Source of the DNA: Comamonas sp. GB3 AK4-5
GTDB lineage: Bacteria; Pseudomonadota; Gammaproteobacteria; Burkholderiales; Burkholderiaceae_C
Assembly: GCF_041320665.1 (NCBI RefSeq)
Contig: NZ_CP166730.1
Location: forward strand, 4,712,001 to 4,776,000
DNA: 64,000 nucleotides
Direction of reading: 5' to 3'
Within the stretch, counting starts at the first letter, position 1. Each line of letters starts with the position of its first letter. Of the stretch, positions 36,336-45,000 are shown piece after piece. The position numbers were made by a program, and so were the translations under genes. The notes beneath the pieces were generated by a model. That model was not told the origin of the DNA. It ran no database searches and worked only from the letters and a program-made list of their open reading frames with translations.

Positions 36336-36367
36336 GGGCACCGCGCCCCAAGGCCACTCAGTGGCCT
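36336..36367 (+). terminator. Tandem hairpins after dacB
   Basis: GGGGCACCGCGCCCC (36336-36350) and then a perfect 8-bp palindrome AGGCCACT-C-AGTGGCCT (36351-36367) follow the dacB stop within 10-40 bases. There is no U-run, so an intrinsic terminator is uncertain; the structure could instead protect the 3' end of the mRNA. Confidence 0.45.
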
Positions 36368-36455
36368 GGGAATGGCCCTGCGCCCGATAATCCCCTGTTG
36401 CCCCTTGCGGGTTTGAGACCTTTGGGCCCGCCCGCCGCCCTGGAAAGCCCCCGCC

Positions 36456-37163
36456 ATGAAACTGCTTGCCTTCGATACCAGCACGGACCAGCTGTCCATC
36501 GCCATCCAGCATGGCGATCGCCTGTGGGAGCACGCAGGCGCAGGCGGCGCGCAGTCCTCGGCCACCTTGATTCCCGCCATCCAGCAAGGCATGCAGGCCA
36601 TGGGCCTGGCGTTTGAGCAGCTGGATGCCATCGCCTTCGGCAGGGGCCCGGGCTCGTTCACCGGCCTGCGCACGGCCTGCGCCATTGCCCAGGGCCTGGG
36701 CCTGGGCAGCGGCCTGCCCCTGCTGCCGCTCGATACCCTGCTGGCCGTGGCCGAAGAGGGCCGCGCCCGCCATGGCTGCACCGAGCTGCTGGCCGTGCTG
36801 GATGCGCGCATGCACGAGGTCTATTACGCCGGCTACCGCTATGTGGTGGATGCCGGCCAGGGCCACTGGCTCGAAACCCAGGCCCTGGGCCTGTGCGCCC
36901 CCGAACAACTGCCCCTGCCCGCCGGCCTGCCGGTGGTGGGCAATGCCCAGCCCGCCTACCCCGAGCAGCTGGCCCCCGGCGCCACCCATCTGGCAGCCCT
37001 GCCCACGGCCGCCGCCCTGCTGCGCCTGGCGCCCTACGCCATGCAATCCGGCGCCCTGGTGGCCGCGGCCGATGCCCTGCCGCGCTACATCCGCGACAAA
37101 GTGGCGCAAACCACGGCCGAGCGCGAAGCCGCCAAGCTGGCCGCCACCCAGACCGCTGCATGA
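36456..37163 (+). CDS. tsaB: tRNA threonylcarbamoyladenosine biosynthesis protein TsaB
   Basis: A 235-residue ASKHA-fold protein: MKLLAFDTSTDQLSIAIQHG (phosphate-1 region), LIPAIQQGM, AFGRGPGSFTGLRTACAIAQ (hallmark) and LLAVLDARMHEVYYAGY. TsaB scaffolds TsaD and TsaE for t6A37 transfer to tRNA. It overlaps rimI (ATGA at 37160-37163), the common tsaB-rimI pairing. The C-terminus ends with an Ala/Glu-rich tail that varies in the family. Start ATG 36456 preceded by AAAGCCCCC without a strong Shine-Dalgarno. Confidence 0.96.
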   Translation: MKLLAFDTSTDQLSIAIQHGDRLWEHAGAGGAQSSATLIPAIQQGMQAMGLAFEQLDAIAFGRGPGSFTGLRTACAIAQGLGLGSGLPLLPLDTLLAVAEEGRARHGCTELLAVLDARMHEVYYAGYRYVVDAGQGHWLETQALGLCAPEQLPLPAGLPVVGNAQPAYPEQLAPGATHLAALPTAAALLRLAPYAMQSGALVAAADALPRYIRDKVAQTTAEREAAKLAATQTAA

Positions 37164-37636
37164 ACACCAGCGCCGACGCACCACAGCTGATCCCGCTGGT
37201 GCCCGACTGGCTGGACCGCGTCGTGGCCGTGGAGACTGCGGCCTATCCCCATCCCTGGACGCCCGGCAACTTCCGCGACGCCCTGGCCTCGGGCTACCAC
37301 ACCCAGATGCTGGTGGCCGGCGAGCAACTGCTGGGCTACTACGTGGCCATGCAGGTGCTGGACGAGGTGCATCTGCTGAACATTGCCGTGGCCCCAGCCT
37401 GCCAGGGCCAGGGCTGTGCCCGGCTGCTGCTGGACCGCCTCAATCTGTGGGCCCGCCTGCAAAGCGCGCAATGGCTGTGGCTGGAGGTGCGCGAGAGCAA
37501 CACCCGTGCCCGCGCCATCTATGAACGCCACGGCTATCGCCAGGTCGGCGAGCGCAAGCGTTACTATCCCGTGGACCACGGCGAGCGCGAGACCGCCATC
37601 ATCATGAGCATGCCCCTCTATGGCCCTGAACCTTGA
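37160..37636 (+). CDS. rimI: Ribosomal-protein bS18-alanine N-acetyltransferase
   Basis: A 158-residue GNAT acetyltransferase: VVAVETAAYPHPWTPGNFRD at the start, LLGYYVAMQVLDEVHLLNIAV, acetyl-CoA loop PACQGQGCARLLLDRL and LEVRESNTRARAIYERHGYR near the end, all RimI-typical. It acetylates the N-terminal Ala of ribosomal protein S18. It overlaps tsaB upstream by four bases and the glycosylase-like gene downstream by 17 bases, so the three are one translationally coupled unit. Confidence 0.95.
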   Translation: MNTSADAPQLIPLVPDWLDRVVAVETAAYPHPWTPGNFRDALASGYHTQMLVAGEQLLGYYVAMQVLDEVHLLNIAVAPACQGQGCARLLLDRLNLWARLQSAQWLWLEVRESNTRARAIYERHGYRQVGERKRYYPVDHGERETAIIMSMPLYGPEP

Positions 37637-38498
37637 CGCCCGCCAGCGCGCCATGTTGCAAGACATGGGCATCACCCTCTGGGTGCCGGCCACACCACCT
37701 GCGGCCCCGGCCTCTGCACCGGCGCCTGCGCCCTCCACCGCTGTAGCAGCAGCTGTGCCCGTGGCATCGCCGACGCCGGAAACCGTGGTGGCTGCGCCTG
37801 TGGCCTCTGCCACCCCGCAGCCCACCACGTCCCCCCAGGCCGTCGAGGTTTCCACAAAAAATCCGCCTGTAGAGCACACTGCATCTACACAGGCAGCTCC
37901 TGATTCAGAAGCATCCGCCACACAAGCCGGCGCAGCCGATACCGCCACTGCCCACGCCACCCCGGTCTACCGCGCACCTGCCGCTGCCAGCGCGCCCTGG
38001 TTTATGGCGCCCGTGGTCCACGCCTACGCCGATACGGCCGCCGACGACAGCGCCGACGCGGGCTGGCTGGTGCTGGTGGAATGTGCCGACCCGCAAGACC
38101 CCTGGGCCGGCGACGCCGGTGCGCTGCTGAACCAGATGCTGCGAGCCCTGCGCCTGCACCACCATCCGCAGGTGCGCATTGCCCCACTGACACGCCAGGC
38201 ACCGGCCGATGCCGAACAGGCCGCCAACGGCCCGCTGCAGCCGCTGGCCCCAGCGCTGCAGAGTGCCATCACCGAACACCGCCCCGCCCGGGTGCTGCTG
38301 ATGGGCCTGCACGCAGCACGCGCCGTGCTGGGCCGCAGCGAAGCCCTGGGCCCGCTGCGCGCCATGGAACATGCTTTGCACGCGGTGCCCACCGTGGTCA
38401 CCTACGACCCGGCCTATCTGCTGCGTGCACCGCACGCCAAACCCGGCGCCTGGTCCGACCTGTGCCGCGCCCATGCGCTACGGCCTCCGACCGCCTGA
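37620..38498 (+). CDS. Degenerate uracil-DNA glycosylase (family 4)-like protein
   Basis: A 292-residue protein. It opens LDARQRAMLQDMGITLW, then a 110-residue Ala/Pro/Thr-rich low-complexity linker, then a C-terminal domain (about 150-290) with the outline of a family 4 UDG. DPWAGDAGALLNQMLRAL replaces the usual ED-x-x-G-x-PFVG-x-AG-LLD-x-ML motif. TYDPAYLLRAPHAKPGAW (from residue 261) replaces TYHP(S/A)YLLR-P, so the catalytic-loop His is Asp. The four Fe-S cysteines of family 4 are also not visible. So the fold seems retained but glycosylase activity is doubtful. It overlaps rimI by 17 bases; ATG 37620 fits the conserved opening. Homologues in this position are often just called uracil-DNA glycosylase. 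Confidence 0.72.
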   Translation: MALNLDARQRAMLQDMGITLWVPATPPAAPASAPAPAPSTAVAAAVPVASPTPETVVAAPVASATPQPTTSPQAVEVSTKNPPVEHTASTQAAPDSEASATQAGAADTATAHATPVYRAPAAASAPWFMAPVVHAYADTAADDSADAGWLVLVECADPQDPWAGDAGALLNQMLRALRLHHHPQVRIAPLTRQAPADAEQAANGPLQPLAPALQSAITEHRPARVLLMGLHAARAVLGRSEALGPLRAMEHALHAVPTVVTYDPAYLLRAPHAKPGAWSDLCRAHALRPPTA

Positions 38499-38590
38499 TC
38501 TGCCCCCTGCCGGCCTATGTCCGTTGCACTGCAAAAAAACAGTGCCAAAGGCATAATTGCCGGTTTGTCACATTGAAGAGATATCTCCGT

Positions 38591-38649
38591 GGAACCCTAC
38601 CCCAGTTGGTAGCTTCCGCCTCCCAGACTGGTGCTGTGGAGCCGGAAGC
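38591..38649 (+). promoter_or_regulatory. corA leader with two mutually exclusive hairpins
   Basis: Hairpin 1: GGAA (38591-38594) and CTACC (38597-38601) pair with GGTAG (38608-38612) and TTCC (38614-38617). Hairpin 2: GCTTCCG (38612-38618) and CTCC (38620-38623) pair with GGAG (38638-38641) and CGGAAGC (38643-38649). Both use bases 38612-38617, so they cannot form together. The structure lies 50-110 bases before corA, where Mg2+-responsive leaders of transporters are often found. It does not match M-box or yybP-ykoY motifs that I know. Pairing is seen; regulation is inference. Confidence 0.5.
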
Positions 38650-38697
38650 GCACCCCGCCCCGCACACCGCAAGAACAAGTCCTGGGAGTGAGCCCGC

Positions 38698-39684
38698 ATG
38701 CTCAATATCTTTACGCTGTCCAATGGACGGCTGGTACAAGAAGAAATCGAATCGCTGGAAGAGCTCAAGCAGTTCCAGCCCATCTGGGTTGACCTCGAGT
38801 CCCCTTCCGTAGACGAAAAGCGCTGGATCAAGCAGCACTACGGCCTGTCCATCCCTGAAGACGCGACCGATGAGGACATTGAAGAGTCCGCGCGTTTTTA
38901 TGAAGAGGACAACGGCGATCTGCATATCCGTAGCGACTTTTTGCTCGGCGATGAGGAAGACCCGCGCAGCGTGCGTGTGGCCTTTATCGTCAACCAGCAC
39001 AACACCGAGCTCAAGAGCTACGGCGTGCTGTTCTCCATCCACGAGGAAGACATCCCCGTCTTTCGCCTGCTGCGATTGCGCGCACGCCGTGCACCGGGGC
39101 TGATCGAAGATGCCAAGGAAGTGCTGCTCAAGCTCTTCGACGCCGACGCCGAGTACTCGGCCGACACGCTGGAAGGCATTTACGACGACCTGAAACTGGT
39201 CAGCGCCAAGGTGCTGGCCGGCAATATGACCGACGACAACGCCCAGGGCGTGCTGTCCGACATTGCACGCCAGGAAGACCTGAACGGCCGCATCCGCCGC
39301 AACATGCTGGACACGCGCCGCGCCGTGAGCTTCATGATGCGCTCCAAGATGCTCAACGCCGAGCAGTTCGAGGACGCGCGCCAGATCCTGCGCGACATCG
39401 AATCGCTGGACAGCCACACCGCCTTTCTGTTCGACAAGATCAACTTCCTGATGGACGCCACCGTCGGTTTCCTGAACATCAACCAGAACAAGATCATCAA
39501 GATCTTCTCGGTGGCCAGCGTGGCCTTGCTGCCGCCCACGCTGATCGCCAGCGTCTACGGCATGAACTTCAAGTTCATGCCCGAGCTGGACTGGGAATTC
39601 GGCTATGGCTATGTGGTGCTGCTGATGATTGCCAGCGCGCTCGGCCCCATGCTGTATTTCCGCAAACGGGGTTGGTTGAAGTAG
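38698..39684 (+). CDS. corA: Magnesium/cobalt transporter CorA
   Basis: A 328-residue protein of usual CorA length. The large N-terminal cytosolic domain is acidic and helical (EESARFYEEDNGDLHIRSDF; DLKLVSAKVLAGNMTDDNAQ). Two C-terminal transmembrane helices follow: IFSVASVALLPPTLIASVYG with the selectivity motif Y-G-M-N-F and the MPEL loop, then YGYVVLLMIASALGPMLYF. The C-terminal KRGWLK is basic as expected. CorA is a pentameric inner-membrane Mg2+ channel. ATG 38698 preceded by GGGAGTGAG. A structured leader lies just upstream. Confidence 0.97.
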   Translation: MLNIFTLSNGRLVQEEIESLEELKQFQPIWVDLESPSVDEKRWIKQHYGLSIPEDATDEDIEESARFYEEDNGDLHIRSDFLLGDEEDPRSVRVAFIVNQHNTELKSYGVLFSIHEEDIPVFRLLRLRARRAPGLIEDAKEVLLKLFDADAEYSADTLEGIYDDLKLVSAKVLAGNMTDDNAQGVLSDIARQEDLNGRIRRNMLDTRRAVSFMMRSKMLNAEQFEDARQILRDIESLDSHTAFLFDKINFLMDATVGFLNINQNKIIKIFSVASVALLPPTLIASVYGMNFKFMPELDWEFGYGYVVLLMIASALGPMLYFRKRGWLK

Positions 39685-39691
39685 CAGAGCA

Positions 39692-39790
39692 CCCCCTGAG
39701 GCGCGTAGCGCCTTCCCCCTCTCTGGCTTCGCCGGAGGGGAACGACACCAGCGCGGCGGGGCGGCCCTTGCGCGGTGTCCTCGCATGGGC
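39692..39790 (+). repeat. Dispersed 3'-end repeat, copy B
   Basis: Starts CCCCCTGAGGCGCGTAGCGC eight bases after the corA stop, continues with CTTCCCCCTCTCTGGC, CGCCGGAGGGGAACGACACC and GCGGCGGGGCGGCCCTTGCG. Same orientation relative to the preceding gene as the other copies. Confidence 0.8.
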
Positions 39791-39791
39791 T

Positions 39792-40040
39792 GCGCTAGTT
39801 TTAGCAGCCGAGGTCACCACAAAATCCTTGCATGGGGAAGCCGCCCCAGGGGCGCCACAGCGCGTCACCGGAGGCAACGACAGCCTCGCGGCGTGGTCGG
39901 CGTAGGCCCTTGCTCCCTGTCTGCTTGCCTGGAGCGCGCCAGCTTTAGTCGCCAATGTCACCACAAAATCCTTGCGTGAGCTAACCATTCCCCCATGGGC
40001 GCCACAGCGCTTCCCCGGAGAAACGACTGTCTCGCAGCAG
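39792..40040 (+). repeat. Imperfect tandem direct repeat, period about 144 bp
   Basis: GCGCTAGTTTTAG (39792) and GCGCCAGCTTTAG (39936) begin two related units. Both contain GTCACCACAAAATCCTTGC, then GGGCGCCACAGCGC, CCGGAG and AACGAC-x-G-x-CTCGC. The array fills the 368-base gap 39685-40052 together with copy B, running up to the tetR stop. No gene is supported here. Confidence 0.65.
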
Positions 40041-40052
40041 CGCTGGGCCGCA

Positions 40053-40634
40053 TCAGCTTTGCGGCAGATGGGGCAGATCGGGCCGCTGCACCTGGCTGCC
40101 CTGCAAAAAAGCGCGCTCCACCAAGGAGGCCAGTTCCGCGCGGGCCACGCGGCCGCGGCGTTCGGCGTCGGCCAGGCCGAGCAGTGTGGAAATCCAGATT
40201 TCCGCCAACGCGGCAGCGCTGAAGTCAATGCGAAACACGCCCTCTTGCTGGCCGCGTAGAAAAAACGCGTCCAGCAGCGCGTCCCAACTCGCGCATTCCT
40301 GCTCCGCCGCAGCGTCCACTTCCTTCCAGTAATAGGTCAGAAAGCCCACGAATTCGCGCTGCTCCAGGTTGAGCGCCGTCAGGCGCTGCAGGGCTTGCAG
40401 CGGGTGGTCTTCCTGCAGCCTCGCCTGGGCCAGGGCGGCCGACATGGCTTTCATGCTGTGTGCCAGCAGCCTGGCCACCAGCTCTTCGCGCGTGCGACTG
40501 AAGCGGTAGAGCGTGGCCTTGCTGATGCCTATGGCCTTGGCCAGTTCCTGCAGCGAAGCCCGGGGGTGGTTGGTCAAGGCCAGAGCCAGGGCCGGCAGTA
40601 TGGATGCCTCTTGAGCGGAGCTGTTGGTCATCAT
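40053..40634 (-). CDS. TetR/AcrR-family regulator of the RND efflux operon
   Basis: A 193-residue protein with the TetR helix-turn-helix SLQELAKAIGISKATLYRFS (about residues 28-47) and a helical C-terminal domain ending with VERAFLQGSQVQRPDLPHLP. Divergent from a three-gene RND efflux operon across 182 bases, so it is the likely local repressor, released by a pump substrate. The ATG at 40634 (or the next codon ATG at 40631) lies three bases from a 6-bp dyad, which implies autoregulation. Its 3' end abuts the tandem repeat. Confidence 0.92.
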   Translation of the reverse strand: MMTNSSAQEASILPALALALTNHPRASLQELAKAIGISKATLYRFSRTREELVARLLAHSMKAMSAALAQARLQEDHPLQALQRLTALNLEQREFVGFLTYYWKEVDAAAEQECASWDALLDAFFLRGQQEGVFRIDFSAAALAEIWISTLLGLADAERRGRVARAELASLVERAFLQGSQVQRPDLPHLPQS

Positions 40635-40636
40635 GG

Positions 40637-40655
40637 AATAGTTCTCACCACTATT
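40637..40655. promoter_or_regulatory. Candidate operator of the RND operon regulator
   Basis: AATAGT (40637-40642) and ACTATT (40650-40655) are perfect reverse complements with a 7-base spacer, directly in front of the tetR start. The intergenic region 40635-40816 is AT-rich, and a second dyad ACTTT-CC-AAAGT lies at 40790-40801, close to the adaptor start. Either could bind the TetR protein. Promoter boxes were not assigned. Confidence 0.5.
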
Positions 40656-40816
40656 TGAAGCAAAAAGGATTCAACCTAAGCAGGATTGTGCCTTTCAACC
40701 AGTGTGAATTGTTGTTTCCAGACGAAAGAGAGACCTTACAGCATTTGAACCTTTTTAGATTCATTTGGATTTTTGAAATACTATCCACCACTTTCCAAAG
40801 TTCAAAAGATAGCGTC

Positions 40817-42025
40817 ATGTCAATGCGACAACCCGGCCTGTGGCGGCCCGTGGCCACAGCGGCACTCCTGGTACTGATGGCCGGCTGCAGCAAATCTCCC
40901 GCCAGCAATGCCTCTGACTCCCCGCCCGAGACCGTGGATGTGCTCATGGTGCAGTCCCAGACCTTTACCGTGCGCAGCGAGCTGCCGGGCCGCGTGGAAC
41001 CCGTGCGCGTGGCCGAGGTGCGCGCCCGCGTGCCCGGCATTGTGCTGAGCCGCCATTTCCGCGAAGGGGCCGACGTCAAGGCCGGCGACCTGCTGTTCCG
41101 CATCGACCCCGCCCCCCTGCGCGCCGCGCTGTCGCGCGCCCAGGGCGAGCTGGCGCGCGCCGAAGCCGCCCTGGCCGAAGCCCAGGCCTTGCTGCGCCGC
41201 TACGAGCCCCTGGTCGCCATCGAAGCCGTGAGCCGCCAGGACTTCGACAGCGCCCAGGCGGCCCAGCGCAGCGCCAAGGCCGCGCGCCAGTCGGCCCAGG
41301 CCGAGGTGGAAGCCGCCCAGCTCAACCTCGACTACGCCGCTGTCAAAGCCCCCATTGCCGGCCGCATAGGCCGCGCGCTGGTGACCGAGGGCGCCCTGGT
41401 GGGTCAGAACGAGGCCACGCCCATGGCGCTGATCCAGCAGATCTCGCCGGTGTATGTGGACTTCCAGCAGCCTGCGGCCGAGGCCCAGCGCCTGCGCGTG
41501 GCCATGGCCGAGGGCAAGCTCCAGGGCGCTTCGGGCAAGGATGCCCCGGTGAGCTTGACCTTGGAGGGCACCAGCGTGCAACGCCAGGGCCGGCTGCTGT
41601 TCTCCGACATCAGCGTGGACCGCGCCACCGGCCAGCTGTCGCTGCGTGGCGAGTTCGACAACCGCGACGGCCTGCTGCTACCCGGCATGTATGTGCGCGT
41701 GCAGCTCAACCAGGGCCAGGACCCGGCCGCCATCCTGCTGCCCCAGCGTGCCGTGCAGCGCGGTGCCGATGGCTCGGCCCATGTGCTGGTGGTCGACAAG
41801 GACCACCAGGCCCAGGTCCGCCCCGTGCGCACCGGCGCCATGCAGGGTGCGCTGTGGCAGATCACCGAAGGGCTGGCGCCCGGCGACCAGGTCATCGTGG
41901 GCCGCATGGCCAAGGTCCAGCCTGGCAGCAAGGTCGTGCCCGAGCCTGTGAAGCCACAGGCCGCAGACGCTGCGGCGCCGGAGGCTGCCGCCGCCGAAGC
42001 CCCGGCGCCCGCCGCAACGAAATAA
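40817..42025 (+). CDS. RND efflux periplasmic adaptor (membrane-fusion lipoprotein)
   Basis: A 402-residue AcrA/MexA-type protein. Lipobox LLVLMAGC (Cys about residue 24) predicts an inner-membrane lipoprotein. The hairpin (about 95-165: RAQGELARAEAALAEAQALL) is a coiled coil flanked by the split lipoyl domain (VAEVRARVPGIVLSRHFREG; LNLDYAAVKAPIAGRIG). Beta-barrel and membrane-proximal domains follow (LLFSDISVDRATGQLSLRGE; ITEGLAPGDQVIVGRMAKVQ). An Ala/Glu/Pro-rich tail ends the protein. It links the RND pump to the outer-membrane channel, both encoded just downstream. ATG 40817 fits the signal sequence; the frame opening at 40604 is antisense to the tetR start and ignored. Confidence 0.95.
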   Translation: MSMRQPGLWRPVATAALLVLMAGCSKSPASNASDSPPETVDVLMVQSQTFTVRSELPGRVEPVRVAEVRARVPGIVLSRHFREGADVKAGDLLFRIDPAPLRAALSRAQGELARAEAALAEAQALLRRYEPLVAIEAVSRQDFDSAQAAQRSAKAARQSAQAEVEAAQLNLDYAAVKAPIAGRIGRALVTEGALVGQNEATPMALIQQISPVYVDFQQPAAEAQRLRVAMAEGKLQGASGKDAPVSLTLEGTSVQRQGRLLFSDISVDRATGQLSLRGEFDNRDGLLLPGMYVRVQLNQGQDPAAILLPQRAVQRGADGSAHVLVVDKDHQAQVRPVRTGAMQGALWQITEGLAPGDQVIVGRMAKVQPGSKVVPEPVKPQAADAAAPEAAAAEAPAPAATK

Positions 42026-42031
42026 AGCGAT

Positions 42032-45000
42032 ATGTCCCAGTTTTTTATCAACCGCCCCAATTTCGCCTGGGTGGTGGCCATCTTCATCACGCTGGCAGGC
42101 CTGCTGTCCATCACGGCCCTGCCGGTGTCGCAGTTCCCGAACGTGGCGCCGCCCCAGATCTCGATCTGGGCTTCCTACCCGGGTGCTTCGGCCACCACGG
42201 TCATGGAGTCCGTGACCAGTGTGATCGAGGAAGAGCTCAACGGCACCAAGGGCCTGCTGTACTTTGACTCGTCCAGCGACTCCACGGGCCAGTCCGAAAT
42301 CTCGGCCACTTTTGCGCCGGGCACCGACCCGGCCATGGCCCAGGTGGACGTGCAAAACCGCATCAAAAAAGCCGAGGCACGCCTGCCCGGTGCGGTGATG
42401 CAAATGGGCCTGCAGGTGGAGCAGGCCAGCGCCAACTTCCTCTTGATCTACTCGCTGACCTACAAGGGCAGCGACGCGGGCAAGAACGAGGTGGCCCTGT
42501 CCGACTACGCCGTGCGCAGCGTGAACAACGAGATCCGCCGCATTCCCGGCGTGGGCAAGGTGCAGTTCTTCAGCGCCGACGTGGCCATGCGCGTGTGGAT
42601 CGATCCGCAAAAGCTGCTGGGCTATGGCCTGTCGGTGGCCGATGTGAATGCCGCCATTGCCGCGCAGAACGTGCAAGTGCCTGCGGGAAGCTTTGGCGCC
42701 CAGCCGGGCTCGCCCGAGCAGGAGCTGAGTGCCTCCATCGTGGTGCATGGCGCTTTGAGCTCGCCCGAGGAGTTCGGCCAGATCGTGCTGCGCGCCAAGG
42801 CCGACGGCGCCACCGTGCGCCTGGCCGATGTGGCCCGCCTGGAAGTGGGCCAGCTGGACTACACCTTCTCCTCGCGCGAGGACGGCCGCAAGGGCGTGGC
42901 CGCCGCCGTGCTGCTGGCGCCCGGCGCCAATGCCCTGGCCACGTCCAAGGCCGTCAAGGCGCGCCTGGCCGAGCTGTCCCAGAACTTCCCCAGCGACATC
43001 CAGTACGCCGTGCCCTATGACACCTCGCGCTTTGTGCAGGTGGCCATCGGCAAGGTGATCCAGACCCTGATCGAAGCCGTGGTGCTGGTGTTTCTGGTGA
43101 TGTGGCTGTTTCTGCAGAACCTGCGCTACACGCTGATTCCCACCATCGTCGTGCCCGTGTGCCTGGCAGGCACGCTGGCCGTCATGTATGGCCTGGGCTT
43201 CTCGGTGAACATGATGACCATGTTCGGCATGGTGCTGGCCATCGGCATCCTGGTGGACGACGCCATCGTGGTGGTGGAGAACGTGGAACGCCTCATGGCC
43301 GAGGAAGGCCTGGGCCCGCGCGAGGCGACGATCAAGGCCATGCAACAGGTCTCGGGCGCCATCGTGGGCATCACCCTGGTACTGTCAGCGGTGTTCATCC
43401 CGCTGGCTTTCATGAGCGGCTCGGTGGGTGTGATCTACCGCCAGTTCTCGCTGTCGCTGGCCGTGTCCATTCTGTTCTCGGGCTTTTTGGCACTGACCTT
43501 CACGCCGGCGCTGTGCGCCACGCTGCTCAAGCCCATCCCTCAGGGTGAGCACCATGAAAAGCGCGGCTTCTTCGGCTGGTTCAACCGCCGCTTTGCGCGG
43601 CTGACCGAGCGCTTCAACCTGCTGAACCAGAAGCTGGTCAAGCGCGTGGGCCGCTATATGCTGCTCTACGCCGCCCTGGTCGGCCTGCTGGGCGGCATGT
43701 ATGTGCGCATGCCCGAGTCCTTTGTGCCTTATGAGGACATGGGCTATTACATCGTCAGCCTGCAGCTGCCGCCGGGTGCCACCGAGTCGCGCACCGCGGC
43801 CATGGTGCGCGATATGGAAGCCTATCTGCAGGAGCGCCCGGCCACCGAGCAGGTGGAGTTCTTGCTGGGCTGGAGCTTCTCTGGCTCGGGCCAGAACGCG
43901 GCCATGGCCTTCATCACGCTCAAGGACTGGTCGTTGCGCCCGCCCGAGCAAGCCTCCTGGCATGAGGTCGAAGCCTTTAACAAGCGCTTTGGCAGCATCC
44001 GGGACGGCACGGCCATGGCGGTGGACCCACCTCCCATCGACGGCCTGGGCAATTCCGGCGGCTTCTCGCTGCGCCTGCAGGACCGCGCCAATCTGGGCCG
44101 CGAAGCCCTGGTGGCCGCCCGCAACGAGCTGCTGAAAAAGGCCAATGCCTCGCCCGTGATCGCCTACGCCATGATGGAAAACCTGGAGGAGGCACCCCAG
44201 CTGCGTCTGGACATTGACCGCCGCCAGGCCATGGCCCAGGGCGTGGACTTCACCGCCATCAGCACGGCGCTGTCCACGGCCTATGGCTCGGCCGTGATCA
44301 ACGAGTTCCCCAACGCCGGCCGCCTGCAGCGCGTGGTGGTGCAGGCCGATACCTCGGCACGCATGAAGCCCGAGGATCTGCTGCAGCTGTATGTGCCCAA
44401 CGACCAGGGCCAACAAGTGCCGCTGGCCTCGTTCGCCACGGTGAAGTGGGAAATGGGCCCGGTACAGATCTCGCGCTACAACGGCTATCCGGCCTTCCGC
44501 ATCGCGGGTGACGCCAAGCCCGGCTACACCACGGGCCAGGCCATGGCCGAGCTGGAGCGCATCGTGGCCGAGCTGCCCCAGGGCATAGGCTATGAATGGA
44601 CCGGCCTGTCCTACCAGGAAAGAGCGGCAGGTGCCCAGGCGCCCAAGCTGTTTGCGCTGGCGATTCTGGTGGTGTTTCTGCTGCTGGTGGCCCTGTATGA
44701 GAGCTGGAGCATTCCGGCGGCCGTGATGCTCATCGTGCCCATTGGCGCCCTGGGTGCCGTGGCGGCGGTCTCGGCCGTGGGTCTGTCCAACGATGTGTAC
44801 TTCAAGGTGGGCCTGATCACCATCATCGGCCTGGCGGCCAAGAACGCGATTTTGATCGTGGAGTTCGCCAAGAGCCTGCACGAGCAGGGCATGAGCCTGC
44901 GGGATGCCGCCTTGCAGGCCGCACGCCTGCGCTTTCGGCCCATCATCATGACCTCGCTGGCCTTCATCCTGGGCGTGGTGCCGCTGGCATTGGCCACGGG

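Noticed and set aside
38591..38649. Known M-box or yybP-ykoY riboswitch in front of corA
   Set aside because: The conserved core sequences of those classes that I know are not present, so only an unnamed structured leader is proposed.
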